The notes: generated from the sequence alone by a model not told the origin. Counted from the stretch's first letter, positions 26,280 to 35,995 are shown. The stretch: 64,000 bases of DNA from Salipiger profundus (GCF_001969385.1 NZ_CP014802.1:119959-183958); one strand, 5' to 3'. Program-made: numbers and translations.

Positions 26280-27161
26280 ATGAGCACGCGCAAGGGTATC
26301 ATCCTCGCCGGCGGGTCGGGCACCCGGCTCTACCCGATCACCATGGGGCTGTCGAAGCAGCTCCTGCCGATCTACGACAAGCCGATGATCTACTACCCGC
26401 TCAGCGTGCTGATGCTGGCGGGCATCCGCGAGATCGCGCTGATCACCACCCCGCACGATCAGGAGCAGTTCCGCCGCACGCTCGGCGACGGCGCCCAGTG
26501 GGGCATCGAGATCAGCTACATCACCCAGCCCTCGCCCGACGGGCTGGCGCAGGCCTACCTGCTGGCCGAGGATTTCCTGGCCGGCCAGCCCTCGGCCATG
26601 GTTCTGGGCGACAATATCTTCTACGGCCACGGCCTGCCCGACCTGATGGCCGCCGCCGACACCCGCCCGAGCGGCGGCACGGTCTTCGGCTACCAGGTCG
26701 CCGACCCCGAGCGCTACGGCGTGGTCGATTTCGACGCCGCGGGGCAGGTGAAGTCGATCATCGAGAAGCCCGAGGTGCCGCCCTCGAACTACGCTGTGAC
26801 CGGGCTCTACTTCCTCGACGGCACGGCCCCGGCGCGGGCGCGCGAGGTGCAGCCCTCGCCGCGCGGCGAGCTCGAGATCACCACCCTGCTCGAGATGTAT
26901 CTCGCCGAGGGCGCGCTCTCGGTCGAGCGCATGGGCCGGGGCTATGCCTGGCTCGACACCGGCACCCACGCCAGCCTGCTCGACGCCGGCAACTTCGTGC
27001 GCACCCTCGAGACCCGGCAGGGCCAGCAGGTCGGCAGCCCCGACGAGATCGCCTTTGCCATGGGCTGGATCGACGCCGGGCAGCTGGCCGAGCGGGCGAA
27101 GCTCTTCGGCAAGACGGCATACGGGCAGTTTCTCGCCCGGCTGCCCGAGCAGCGCGGCTGA
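26280..27161 (+). CDS. rmlA: Glucose-1-phosphate thymidylyltransferase
   Basis: 293 residues, full length. Signature GIILAGGSGTRLYPITMGLSKQ begins at residue 6. KPMIYYPLSVLMLAGI, LGDNIFYGHGLPDLM, YGVVDFD and EKPEVPPSNYAVTGLYF are typical of RmlA. It forms dTDP-glucose, the first step to dTDP-rhamnose. GGAGGG six bases upstream of ATG 26280 decides the start over the frame opening at 26244. It lies 25 kb away from rmlB-rmlC rather than with them. Confidence 0.96.
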   Translation: MSTRKGIILAGGSGTRLYPITMGLSKQLLPIYDKPMIYYPLSVLMLAGIREIALITTPHDQEQFRRTLGDGAQWGIEISYITQPSPDGLAQAYLLAEDFLAGQPSAMVLGDNIFYGHGLPDLMAAADTRPSGGTVFGYQVADPERYGVVDFDAAGQVKSIIEKPEVPPSNYAVTGLYFLDGTAPARAREVQPSPRGELEITTLLEMYLAEGALSVERMGRGYAWLDTGTHASLLDAGNFVRTLETRQGQQVGSPDEIAFAMGWIDAGQLAERAKLFGKTAYGQFLARLPEQRG

Positions 27162-27180
27162 GGCCGCGCCGGGACGCCCG

Positions 27181-28131
27181 ATGACGACCGCGCGCACGCC
27201 CAGCAGCGCCCGTGTGACGATCCTGATGGCCGTCTACAACGGCTCGGACAACCTGCACGAGCAGCTCGACAGCCTCGCCGCCCAGACCCACCCCAACTGG
27301 CGGCTGGTGGCCAGCGACGACGACTCGCGCGATGGCAGCGCCGAGCTGATCCGCCGCTTCGGCGCGGCCGGCCACGAAGTGCACCTGCGTCGCGGTCCCT
27401 GCCAGGGCGCGGCCGAGAACTTCCTGTCGCTGATCCGCGCCCTGCCCGAATACGGGGCCGAGAACGGCTGGACCGCCTTTTCCGACCAGGACGACGTCTG
27501 GCTGCCCGACAAGCTGCACCTCGCGATGTCGATGCTCTGGGAGCATCCGCAGGACGCCCCCGCGCTCTATTGCTCGCGCACCTGGATCACCGATGCCCGG
27601 CTCGAGGGGCGGCGGCTGTCGATGGCGCGGCCGAAACCGCCGGGCTTCCGCAACGCGCTGGTGCAGAACGTCGTGGCCGGCAACACCATCGTGCTGAACC
27701 CCGCCGCCACCCGGCTGGTGTCCGAGGCGGCGCAGGAGGCGGGCAAGATCGTGATCCACGACTGGTGGATCTACCAGATCGTCACCGGCGCCGGCGGCAC
27801 GGTGCTGCACGACGACCGCCCCACCCTGCTCTACCGCCAGCACGCGGTGAACCAGATCGGCGCCAACGACACCTTCCGCGCCCGGATGGTGCGGGTGGGG
27901 ATGATCCTGCAGGGCCGCTTCAAGGAGTGGAACGACATCAACATCGCGGCGCTGGCGGGCTCGGCGCACCGCTTCGCGCCCGAGGAGCGGCAGGTCTACG
28001 AGACCTTCGCGGCACTGCGCTGCCACTCGGTGCCGCGCCGGCTGGCCGACCTCCTGCGGCTCGGGCTCTACCGGCAAAGCCGGGTGAGCACCGTGGCGCT
28101 GTGGATCTCGGCGCTGATCGGGCGGCTCTGA
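27181..28131 (+). CDS. GT2 glycosyltransferase (rhamnosyltransferase-like)
   Basis: 316 residues. The domain is complete: VTILMAVYNGSDNLHEQLDSLAAQTHPNW, ASDDDSRDGS and FSDQDDVWLPDKL (the DxD-type site). The C-terminal HDWWIYQIVTGAGGTVLHDDRPTLLYRQH is typical of dTDP-rhamnose-using GT2 enzymes. It lies 19 bp after rmlA. An upstream extension of the frame into rmlA is ignored because ATG 27181 matches the family start. Confidence 0.88.
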   Translation: MTTARTPSSARVTILMAVYNGSDNLHEQLDSLAAQTHPNWRLVASDDDSRDGSAELIRRFGAAGHEVHLRRGPCQGAAENFLSLIRALPEYGAENGWTAFSDQDDVWLPDKLHLAMSMLWEHPQDAPALYCSRTWITDARLEGRRLSMARPKPPGFRNALVQNVVAGNTIVLNPAATRLVSEAAQEAGKIVIHDWWIYQIVTGAGGTVLHDDRPTLLYRQHAVNQIGANDTFRARMVRVGMILQGRFKEWNDINIAALAGSAHRFAPEERQVYETFAALRCHSVPRRLADLLRLGLYRQSRVSTVALWISALIGRL

Positions 28132-28174
28132 GGCGCAACGCCCCTCCCCGGGCCGTTTCGGGCCGGGACAGGGT

Positions 28175-28972
28175 CTAGTTGCGTGCCGCGTGCAGGGCCT
28201 CGAGCTCGCCCTCGAGCGTCTCGATCCAGAGCTGCATCATCGCCTCCGTCTCGCCGGTCCCCGTGGCCGGCACCGGCGCCGCGGCGCGGTCGGCCCGCGC
28301 AGAGGCCCGCTCGAGCCGGTCGAGCGCCTGCGCCAGTTCCTCTTCGAGCAGCGCGATCTGGGCCGCCGAGACCGGGTCGGGCCCGAGCGGCGCGGGCACC
28401 GGCGCCGCGGCCGGCGCCTGCAGCCTCCGGATCGCGGCAAGCGCCGCCTCGGGATCGGGGGTCAGCCGCTCCGGCGCGGGCAGCGGCAGCGCCGAGGCCT
28501 CGAGTTCCTCGGCCAGTCGCCGCGCGGAGGGGCTGCGGCGCAGGGCATCCGCGGCCACGAGCACGAACAGCGCCGCGTCCTCGGGCGCCGCCTGTGCCGG
28601 CAGCGGTCCGTCCCAGAGCCCCAGCATGCCGAGCCGCTCCGCGTCGGCCCCGGCCAGCGCCGTGACCTCGAGCAGCGGAGCGCGGGCGCGGTTGGCCCGG
28701 CGCAGCGCGGCGATCTCGCGGGCGCCCGCCTGCCAGCGTTCCAGCGCCGGCCCAGACGCCTCGCCCGCCGCCATCGCCGCGGCAAGACAGCCCACCGGGT
28801 CGCGGTAGAGCAGCAGCAGCCGGCCCCCGGCGGGGGGCGTGCCGGTCGCGAGTGTCGCGCCGAGCCGCGTGGCCACCGCTTCGGCCAGGGGCCCACAGTC
28901 ATGGCCGGGCGCGCAGCAGACATGCGCCGCCCGCAGCATCGACAGCCCGGGGGCGGTTTCCATAAACGTCAT
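28175..28972 (-). CDS. Hypothetical protein with C-terminal coiled coil
   Basis: 265 residues. Residues 1-165 are an alpha/beta domain (GGRLLLLYRDPVGCLAAAMAAGEASGPALERWQAGAREIAALRR). It aligns by eye with the N-terminal domain of the protein at 44992-46194 (VLICPAPLPELSRALASG..AARALADWCETARALLVLQRR; both then have a SPxAR-MAEELEAS-like segment). The C-terminal 60 residues form a coiled coil. The RDP motif recalls sulfotransferases but no P-loop is seen. It runs against the surrounding genes. Confidence 0.65.
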   Translation of the reverse strand: MTFMETAPGLSMLRAAHVCCAPGHDCGPLAEAVATRLGATLATGTPPAGGRLLLLYRDPVGCLAAAMAAGEASGPALERWQAGAREIAALRRANRARAPLLEVTALAGADAERLGMLGLWDGPLPAQAAPEDAALFVLVAADALRRSPSARRLAEELEASALPLPAPERLTPDPEAALAAIRRLQAPAAAPVPAPLGPDPVSAAQIALLEEELAQALDRLERASARADRAAAPVPATGTGETEAMMQLWIETLEGELEALHAARN

Positions 28973-29186
28973 TTCGGGTCCTTCTGCCTCCCCGCAAGGT
29001 GGCGTCGAGAATGCCCAGCCCCGGGGCGGACCTCAAGCCGCTTCTTTGAGCAGACACACGACAGAAAAAAGAAGGCAATGATCGGGTTTTTGCCTGTTAC
29101 AATCTACGGGCTTGCGCGACGGGAACCGGGCGGGCATGACCTTTTTAAGGCCCCCGGGCCGCCGCGTTGGACGACAAGAGAATTTT

Positions 29187-31601
29187 ATGACCGAAGACAA
29201 GATGTCCTTCTGGACCCTGCTCGGCCAGGCGCGCGAGAGCGCACAGGCCGGCGAAACCTCCGTCGCCGCTCTGATTTTGAACGAGCTGCGCGACACCTGC
29301 CGTACCGGCGATGCCACCCTCGACCGCAAGCGCATGGAGCTGCTCGACGTGGTGTCGCGCAGCTGCGGCATCCCCTTCGAGCTGGCCCCCCCGGGGCCGG
29401 TCGCGGTGACCGAGCGGCCCTCCCTCGCCGGCGAGCTGGGACCGATCACCGCCGACGGCCAGCCCGGCGTCAGCCTCGTGACCTGCGCGATGAACCGCAG
29501 CGAGAACCTAGTCAAGGCGCTGCCCTCGTGGCTGGCCTGCGACGAGCTGCGTGAGATCGTCATCGTCGACTGGTCCTCGCGCGAGCCGGTTTCGGAGGCG
29601 CTTGCCGCCGCCGGGCTGACCGACCCGCGCATCCGGGTGATCCGGGTCGAGGGCGAGCCGCGCTGGATTCTGTCCTATGCCTTCAACATCGGCTTCCGCG
29701 CCGCCTCCTGCCGGCAGATCCTGAAGTGCGACGCCGACATCGTCGTCGACCCGCGCTTCTTCGAACTCAACCCGCTGCGCCCGGGCTGCTTCGTCGCCGG
29801 CAACTGGCGCCGCGCCGCCGAGGGGCAGGCCTATGTCAACGGCTTCTTCTACATCTGGAAGAAGGACCTCGCGAAGGTCGGCGGCTTCAACGAGTTCATC
29901 ACCACCTACGGCTGGGACGACGACGACATCTACGACCGGCTGGTGCAGGAGGGCGTGACCCGCTGCGACGTCGAGGGCGACACGATCTACCACCTGCCGC
30001 ATGACGACGAGGCGCGCACCGGCGACGCCGCCGCCAGCGTCATCGAGAGCGCCGCCCACGAGATCGGCTCGGGCACCAAGTTCCTGATCCGCCGCAACCG
30101 CTTCATCGCCAACGTCATGCCCAGCTGGAACGAGCGCGCGATCCTGCTGCCGATGGTGGGCGAGGACGACGGCCACGCGGTGCCGGTGCTGCGCCGCCAG
30201 GGCTACGATCCGAACCCGGTGCCCGACCACACCGTCGCCGACGCCGACTTCTACGCCATGCGCGAGCTCGCCTCGTGGCGGCTCGGCCGCCGGGTGCTCG
30301 AGCTCGACCGCCGCACCCTGCCGCTGCTGCTCGACCGGCCCTTCGGGAAGCTGTCGCTGCTCGAGGTCGAGATCCTGCTCGGCAACGCCCCCGAGGGGCT
30401 GGGCGCCGCCGACGCCTTCTGCGTGATCGACCTCGACCCGGCGCTGCTGCCCACCGAGGGCAGCCGGGCCGCGAAGGGTGTCGAGACCCTGCGCGCGCTG
30501 GCCGCCGCCCGCGGCATGGCCATCGCCTTCCGCGGGCCGTTCACCGCCCCGCACGAAAGCATGGCGCCGCGGCTGCGCACCGAGCCCTTCCTGCCGAGCT
30601 GGTTCAACATCGGCATGCCCGGCCGTGTGGGCGTGGGCGCGCTCCGCGACACCGCCACGGCCCTGCCGAGCCGCAACGTCGTGGTGACCTTCGACGCCAC
30701 GGCGCTCGACGCGCTGGAGACCGCGCCCGCGCCGGCCGCGCCGGCCGTGGCCTCGGGCCGCAAGCGGCTGTTCATGGACTGCCAGCACGGGCTCGGCAAC
30801 CGGATGCGGGCGCTGGGATCGGCGGCCAGCATCGCCGCGAAGACCGACCGCGAGCTGGTGGTGGTCTGGCAGCCGGACCATCACTGCGACTGCACCTTCA
30901 CCGATCTTTTCGACTACTCCGGCGCGGTGATCGACGAGAGCTTCGTCGACGGCGCCGCCGCCACCTGCGACGTCTACAACTACATGGAGGTCGAGGGCGG
31001 CGAGAAGGACAAGCCGGTCGACGTGAACAGCCCGCGCGACATCTACGGCCGCGCCGCCTTCGTGCTGCAGTCGCCGTTCTCGAACTGGGAGGGCGACAAC
31101 GCCTTCCTGCAGGGGCTGACGCCGGTGTCGGCGATCACCGACCTGGTGATGGACGTGCGCCACCCCAACGACCTGTCGGCGCATGTGCGCATGGAGGCCG
31201 GCGCCGGGCTCGATCACAACAGCTACGACCAGCCCGACGGCAACTGGTCGGAGAAGGATCACGAGCTGATCCACCACTGGCGTGCCAAGAGCCATTTCTC
31301 GCATTTCCTCAAGCGCATCGACGCGCTGATCGAGGCCGGCGAGGTCGAGACGCTGTTCCTCGCGACCGACCTGCCCGAGACCTACGAGACCTTCCGCAAG
31401 TACTACGGCGACCGGCTGGCCTGGCTCGAGCGCTCGCTCTTCGACCGCTCGAAGGAGCAGCTCTACTACGCCCTGGCCGACGCCATCCTGCTCAGCCGCG
31501 CCCCGCGGCTTCTCGGCAGTACGTGGAGCTCCTTCTCGGAGCTCGCGATGCGGCTCGCGCCGCAGAAAATGGTGGTGGAGATGAGCGGCACGGACTTCTA
31601 A
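29187..31601 (+). CDS. Fusion of a GT2-like domain and a GT23/NodZ-like fucosyltransferase domain
   Basis: 804 residues. Residues about 90-330 form a GT-A domain (VSLVTCAMNRSENLVKALPSW, VIVDWSSREPVSEAL, ILKCDADIVVD, YGWDDDDIYDRL). The middle (about 330-520) is unassigned. Residues about 525-800 begin KRLFMDCQHGLGNRMRALGSAASIA and contain ELVVVWQPDHHCDCTFTDLFDY and the C-terminal FLATDLPETYETFRKYYGDRL, like the GDP-fucose-binding fold of NodZ/GT23 enzymes. GDP-fucose is made by gmd/fcl nearby. The start at 29187 is preferred over 29112 because residues before it are Arg/Pro-rich; the RBS is weak. Confidence 0.78.
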   Translation: MTEDKMSFWTLLGQARESAQAGETSVAALILNELRDTCRTGDATLDRKRMELLDVVSRSCGIPFELAPPGPVAVTERPSLAGELGPITADGQPGVSLVTCAMNRSENLVKALPSWLACDELREIVIVDWSSREPVSEALAAAGLTDPRIRVIRVEGEPRWILSYAFNIGFRAASCRQILKCDADIVVDPRFFELNPLRPGCFVAGNWRRAAEGQAYVNGFFYIWKKDLAKVGGFNEFITTYGWDDDDIYDRLVQEGVTRCDVEGDTIYHLPHDDEARTGDAAASVIESAAHEIGSGTKFLIRRNRFIANVMPSWNERAILLPMVGEDDGHAVPVLRRQGYDPNPVPDHTVADADFYAMRELASWRLGRRVLELDRRTLPLLLDRPFGKLSLLEVEILLGNAPEGLGAADAFCVIDLDPALLPTEGSRAAKGVETLRALAAARGMAIAFRGPFTAPHESMAPRLRTEPFLPSWFNIGMPGRVGVGALRDTATALPSRNVVVTFDATALDALETAPAPAAPAVASGRKRLFMDCQHGLGNRMRALGSAASIAAKTDRELVVVWQPDHHCDCTFTDLFDYSGAVIDESFVDGAAATCDVYNYMEVEGGEKDKPVDVNSPRDIYGRAAFVLQSPFSNWEGDNAFLQGLTPVSAITDLVMDVRHPNDLSAHVRMEAGAGLDHNSYDQPDGNWSEKDHELIHHWRAKSHFSHFLKRIDALIEAGEVETLFLATDLPETYETFRKYYGDRLAWLERSLFDRSKEQLYYALADAILLSRAPRLLGSTWSSFSELAMRLAPQKMVVEMSGTDF

Positions 31602-31649
31602 GGTGCGAGCGCAAACATCACCGGTGCTGTCAACAAGGAGCAGGTTTCA

Positions 31650-32795
31650 ATGAAGGGTATCGGAATTCTCGGAACCGACGGGCACATCCCGCACGTCGCG
31701 TTCATGGATACCGCGGAGGCAATGCGCCGGGTCGGAAACAACACGGGCAACCTGTTGTTCCAGTACGCCGTCTACAACCTCATCGACGAGCCGAAGTATC
31801 TCATCGGCCAGGACATCCCCTGGGACATGACCCAGATCCGCGAGAAATGCCGGGTCATCGTCATTCCCGCGGCCAACTTCATCCGCGAGAACTTCGATCT
31901 CACCGCGATGGTGGAGTTTCTCGAGAAGATCGACCTGCCGCTGCTGTTCTTCGGGCTGGGCGCGCAGGCGCGCGACTACGAGCAGACCGAGTTCGACTTC
32001 CACCCCAGCATCGACAAGCTGGTGGCGCTGATCCGCGAGCGTTCGAAGCTGGTGTCGGTGCGCGGCGAGTTCACCGCACGGATGCTCGACCGCATGGGGG
32101 TCTCGCAGGCGCTGGTGACCGGCTGCCCGTCGAACCACATCAACCCCTCGACCGAGCTGCCGCAGATGATCGCGAAGAAGCTCGCCAAGCCGATGCGCAG
32201 CTTCATCACCCACGGCGACGAGCCCTGGCCCAAGGACCGCGCCAAGCAGGGCGTCGAGCGCAAGCTGGTGGCCTGGACCCGCGAGGGCGCCTCGATGATG
32301 TCGCAGCAGTCGGTGCCGGTGTTCATGGAATACCTGCGCAACAACAACCCCGCCGCGACCACCGAGATCCCCGAGAAGCGCGAGGGCTCGCTGCATGCGG
32401 CGCTGATGCCGGGCACCACGATGGACGAGTTCCTCGACTTCATCGCCGCCAAGCTGCGGGTCTATTTCTCGGTCCACCAGTGGATGGAGGACAGCTCGAA
32501 ATACGACTTCTCGGTGGGGCTGCGCCTGCATGGCAACATGGTGGCCTGGCAGGCCGGCACGCCGGCGCTCTGGGTCTACCACGACAGCCGCACGCAGGAG
32601 CTGGCCGAGACCATGGCGCTGCCGCGGATGCCGTTCCAGACCTTCATCGACGAATGCGAGACCGTGCAGGACGCCTGGAAGCGGGTCGAGTTCGACCCGG
32701 TGGCCTACGGCGAACGCCGCGCGCTGCTGAAAAGCCGCATCGTCAAGGTGATGGAGACCGAGGGCATCAAGGTTCGCGGCTACCAGCCCGCCTGA
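31650..32795 (+). CDS. Polysaccharide pyruvyltransferase family protein
   Basis: 381 residues. Typical family features are NNTGNLLFQYAVYNLI near 31-46, PLLFFGLGAQARDYEQ near 98, VSVRGEFTARMLDRMGV near 132, and VTGCPSNHINPS near 151. The C-terminal GLRLHGNMVAWQAGTPALWVYHDSRTQELAE is also typical. The family transfers pyruvate ketal groups to sugars, adding negative charge, although some members have other activities. It lies 48 bp after the GT2-fucosyltransferase fusion and 25 bp before the next gene, so it is part of one operon. Confidence 0.8.
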   Translation: MKGIGILGTDGHIPHVAFMDTAEAMRRVGNNTGNLLFQYAVYNLIDEPKYLIGQDIPWDMTQIREKCRVIVIPAANFIRENFDLTAMVEFLEKIDLPLLFFGLGAQARDYEQTEFDFHPSIDKLVALIRERSKLVSVRGEFTARMLDRMGVSQALVTGCPSNHINPSTELPQMIAKKLAKPMRSFITHGDEPWPKDRAKQGVERKLVAWTREGASMMSQQSVPVFMEYLRNNNPAATTEIPEKREGSLHAALMPGTTMDEFLDFIAAKLRVYFSVHQWMEDSSKYDFSVGLRLHGNMVAWQAGTPALWVYHDSRTQELAETMALPRMPFQTFIDECETVQDAWKRVEFDPVAYGERRALLKSRIVKVMETEGIKVRGYQPA

Positions 32796-32820
32796 CCGCC
32801 CCAGCCGCCGGAAGGACACG

Positions 32821-35800
32821 ATGAAGCCCGACCTGATCCTGCACCCGGGATTTCCCAAATGTGCGACCACCTCGCTGCAGCAGCTCTTCATCATGGAGGG
32901 CCACGCGCTGGGGAAATCCATGGGGGTGGGCTTCATCGGCGCCGACTTCCGGCCCGACAACGGCTACCCGCCGGTCTCCAAGCTGATGTATCGCCATGAC
33001 GAGGCGGTGGCCGACGTGCTCGGCAACGACTACCCGCCGGGGCGCTACTTCCTGTCGAACGAGGCGCTGAGCGGCAAGCCGGCCTTTCTCGAGGTGCTGG
33101 CCACCCGCTTCCGGCTCGACCGCGCGGTCTTCACCTTGCGCTTCCCGGTGCTGCAGGCGCTGTCGGGCTTCCGCTACAGCGGCTGGCTCGAGGAGGACTT
33201 CGCGGGTTTCCTCGCGAAACAGGGCGGCCGGCTCTTCGAGGTCGAGGGCAAATACGCCCAGCCGGTCAAACGCTACGACGACGCGCGGGTGCCGGTGCGG
33301 CTGGTGCCGATCGAGGGCACGGCGCTCGAGGCCCGCTTCTTCCACGCCGCCTTCGACGAGGTGCCGGCGCTGCTCGCCAAACCGCCCTTCGACGCGCCGC
33401 CGCGCTCGAACGAATCCGTGCCCTTCGCCTTCGCCGACGCGCTGGCGCGGGGGCTGGCCGCCGGCGTGGTGCCGCGCCCGCAGGGCCCGCAGCGCCACGC
33501 CATGGTGATCGCGGCGCAGAACCACGTGCTGCCCGAGGAGCTGTCGCAGCTCGCCCCGCCGCAGATGGCCGGGATCGACCGGGACGCGGTGATGCGGAGC
33601 CTCGCCGCCTACCGGGCGTTCCTCGCCGCCCGCGACACCCCGGATCTCGACGCGATCTGCGCTGCCGCCGAGGCCGGGTTCGACAAGCTCGCCCGGCTGC
33701 CCGCGCCGACCCCGGCCCAAGCGGCCGAGCTCGACGCCCGGGCCCGCCGGCTGCTCGAGGCCAATGCGCCCGCCGCCCCTGCCCCTGCCGCGCCCGCGCC
33801 GAACCCGGCGACCGCGGCCCCGAAACCTGCCCCGAAGCCCGTGGCGCGCCCCGAAGCCGCGGCCCCCGAGCTGCCCGCCGAAACGGACGGGACCGTGACG
33901 ACCGTGCCGCTGCGGGTACGGCAGGTCTTCGCCTCGAACGTGCCGCGGCCGCGGCACGACAACGCGGTGCGCATCGGCATCCTGCCCGGCCAGCCGCCAC
34001 TCTGCCGGGTCCGGCTCGAGGGCGACTTCGACGAGCTCGACCACGACAGCACGCTGGTCTTCGACTTCCACGCCATCGGGCGGCCGCTCGCGCCCGATAT
34101 CATCACCGGCGACGCGGGCTTTCCCAACGTGGTGCTGCGCAACACCCGGGGGGTGCATGTCCGCTTCGCGCGCGGCAACCTCAAGGATTTCTTCGACATC
34201 CAGCGCAGCACCGAGCGGCAGACCGTGGCGCTGCCGCTCGGCGCCTTCGTCTTCGACAGGGACATGACCAACAACCCGCCGCTGGCGCCGGGCGAGAGCT
34301 TCTTCGACCACCCCGTCGACCGGATCTTCTTCGACGTGCTGCGCCACCGCACCGAGGAACTCGAGCTTCTGTTCGGCGATTTCCGCCTGCAGCAGGGCCG
34401 CCCCGAGCCGCGCCCGCCGGTGCAGGATCTCGTGGTCTTCGACCGCTCGGACCAGGCCCGTGGCCTGCCGAAATTCGCCGTCGAGCGGCCGCAGATGGGC
34501 TTCCGCGTGGCGCTGAACATGGTGGCGCTGTCGCTGGGCTACGCCGGCGCCAGCCTCAGCGCGGTGCTCGAGAAGAACGGCACCGAGCGGGCCCGCCACG
34601 AGGTCACGCTCGGCCCCGAGGCGCGCGAGCTGAAGCTCGAGCTCAGGGAGCGCGGCGCCTACAGCCTGCGGCTGGCGCTCGAGCTGGGCGACCGCCGCAT
34701 CGCCGAGGAGGAGATCCCGCTCTGCCACGTGGTGCCGCGCGACGGCACGCGGCCGGCGGCGGGGCTCGGGATCTCGGACGGCACCGACTACGACCGCATC
34801 GCGCTGGCGGGCGGCACCTGGGACCGTCTGCCGGTGACGCTGGGGATGATCTACCGCGACCCGGCGAACGGCGACTTCCGTTTCCAGAAGAGCCTCGACT
34901 TCCTGCCGCGCACCCGCCGGGCGCCGGGCGAGAACCGCATCCTGTCGGTGTTCGAGATGCCGAAGTGGCTCTCGCGCTTCCCCGAGCGCGGCGATTTCGC
35001 CCGCTTCGGCCCGGGCGACTGGGACGAATACGCCCGTCTCGTCCGCTGGCTGGCGAAGACCGCGCAGGACAAGGGCTTCACCCATTACGAGGTCTGGAAC
35101 GAGGCCTCGGCCTACGGCCACTGGGCCGACGACATGGAGACCCTGATCCGCCTGCACCAGGTCACCCGCGAGGCGGTGCACGCCGCGGCCCCGGGCATGG
35201 TGGTGCTGGGGGGCTGCACCCACAGCTGGGACATGGATTTCCTGGGCCGCTTCTTCGAGGCCGGCGGGGGCGAGCACTGCGACGGGCTCACGATCCACGG
35301 CTATACCTACCAGCCCGACAGGCTGCCCGCGCAGTTCGACGCGCTCGAGGCGCTGATCGACGCCCACGTCGCCCCCGAGCGCGACTTCGGCCTGCACGTG
35401 ACCGAGATCGGCTTCCGGATGCCCGCCTTCCCGGCCATGGACCAGGCCGACCTGCTGACGCTCTTCACCCTCGAGGCGCTGTCGCGGACCCGCACCCGCG
35501 GGGTGCTGTGGTTCCGCTACGCCAACCCCCGCCCCGAGCTCGGGTCGGGCTACCGGCAGAACTCCTCGACCGGCTACGCGATGATCGGCTACGGCGACCG
35601 CTACTGCCGGCCGGCCTATGCCGCCTACCGCTTCACCGACCTGCTGCTCGGCGAGAGCGAGCGGGTCGAGGCCAGCGGCACGGGCGAGGACCGGCTCTAC
35701 CGGATCATCGGCGCGCCGGGCACGGTGGCCCTGGCGGCGCGCAGCCGCGCGGCGCTGGAAAAGGCCGCGCCGCCGCCGTGGCGCCGGATGGACAGCTGCG

Positions 35801-35868
35801 GCGGCCCGCTCGGCGACCGCGAGAGCGGCACGCTGTTCCTCGCGCTGCGGCCCGGCTTCTTCGTCTGA
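32821..35868 (+). CDS. Sulfotransferase-like / glycoside-hydrolase (clan GH-A) fusion
   Basis: 1,015 residues. The N-terminal segment starts LILHPGFPKCATTSLQQLF, a PAPS-type P-loop at 5-20. A Pro/Ala linker (about 315-355) leads to a beta-sandwich-like region (about 360-640). The C-terminal (about 650-1015) TIM-barrel hydrolase has acid/base Glu in HYEVWNEASAYGHW and nucleophile Glu in HVTEIGFRMP, as in GH39-like clan GH-A enzymes. WFRYANPRPELGSGYRQNSSTGY follows. No signal peptide is seen, so the hydrolase would be cytoplasmic unless exported unusually. A polymer-trimming or length-control role is inference. Confidence 0.75.
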   Translation: MKPDLILHPGFPKCATTSLQQLFIMEGHALGKSMGVGFIGADFRPDNGYPPVSKLMYRHDEAVADVLGNDYPPGRYFLSNEALSGKPAFLEVLATRFRLDRAVFTLRFPVLQALSGFRYSGWLEEDFAGFLAKQGGRLFEVEGKYAQPVKRYDDARVPVRLVPIEGTALEARFFHAAFDEVPALLAKPPFDAPPRSNESVPFAFADALARGLAAGVVPRPQGPQRHAMVIAAQNHVLPEELSQLAPPQMAGIDRDAVMRSLAAYRAFLAARDTPDLDAICAAAEAGFDKLARLPAPTPAQAAELDARARRLLEANAPAAPAPAAPAPNPATAAPKPAPKPVARPEAAAPELPAETDGTVTTVPLRVRQVFASNVPRPRHDNAVRIGILPGQPPLCRVRLEGDFDELDHDSTLVFDFHAIGRPLAPDIITGDAGFPNVVLRNTRGVHVRFARGNLKDFFDIQRSTERQTVALPLGAFVFDRDMTNNPPLAPGESFFDHPVDRIFFDVLRHRTEELELLFGDFRLQQGRPEPRPPVQDLVVFDRSDQARGLPKFAVERPQMGFRVALNMVALSLGYAGASLSAVLEKNGTERARHEVTLGPEARELKLELRERGAYSLRLALELGDRRIAEEEIPLCHVVPRDGTRPAAGLGISDGTDYDRIALAGGTWDRLPVTLGMIYRDPANGDFRFQKSLDFLPRTRRAPGENRILSVFEMPKWLSRFPERGDFARFGPGDWDEYARLVRWLAKTAQDKGFTHYEVWNEASAYGHWADDMETLIRLHQVTREAVHAAAPGMVVLGGCTHSWDMDFLGRFFEAGGGEHCDGLTIHGYTYQPDRLPAQFDALEALIDAHVAPERDFGLHVTEIGFRMPAFPAMDQADLLTLFTLEALSRTRTRGVLWFRYANPRPELGSGYRQNSSTGYAMIGYGDRYCRPAYAAYRFTDLLLGESERVEASGTGEDRLYRIIGAPGTVALAARSRAALEKAAPPPWRRMDSCGGPLGDRESGTLFLALRPGFFV

Positions 35869-35871
35869 CGG

Positions 35872-35906
35872 CCCCGGCGATTGCGCAAGTTGCGCAATCG
35901 CCGGGG
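35872..35906. terminator. Perfect 17-bp-arm palindrome after the fusion gene
   Basis: CCCCGGCGATTGCGCAA (35872-35888), a one-base centre, and its exact inverse (35890-35906), four bases past the stop codon at 35868. Probably the operon terminator, although no T tract follows. Its perfection also suits a cruciform or protein-binding site. Confidence 0.6.
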
Positions 35907-35995
35907 CGGGATACAGGCCGACAGGTCCGCATGATCGCCCCGCGACCGGACATCTTCCCGGTGTGGCCCGTTCCCCCCGTCCCCGGCATGACAAA

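Noticed and set aside
32767..35994. A 1,075-codon frame on the - strand
   Set aside because: Shadow of the sulfotransferase-hydrolase gene; no motif, Arg/Gly/Val-rich, typical of high-GC antisense.
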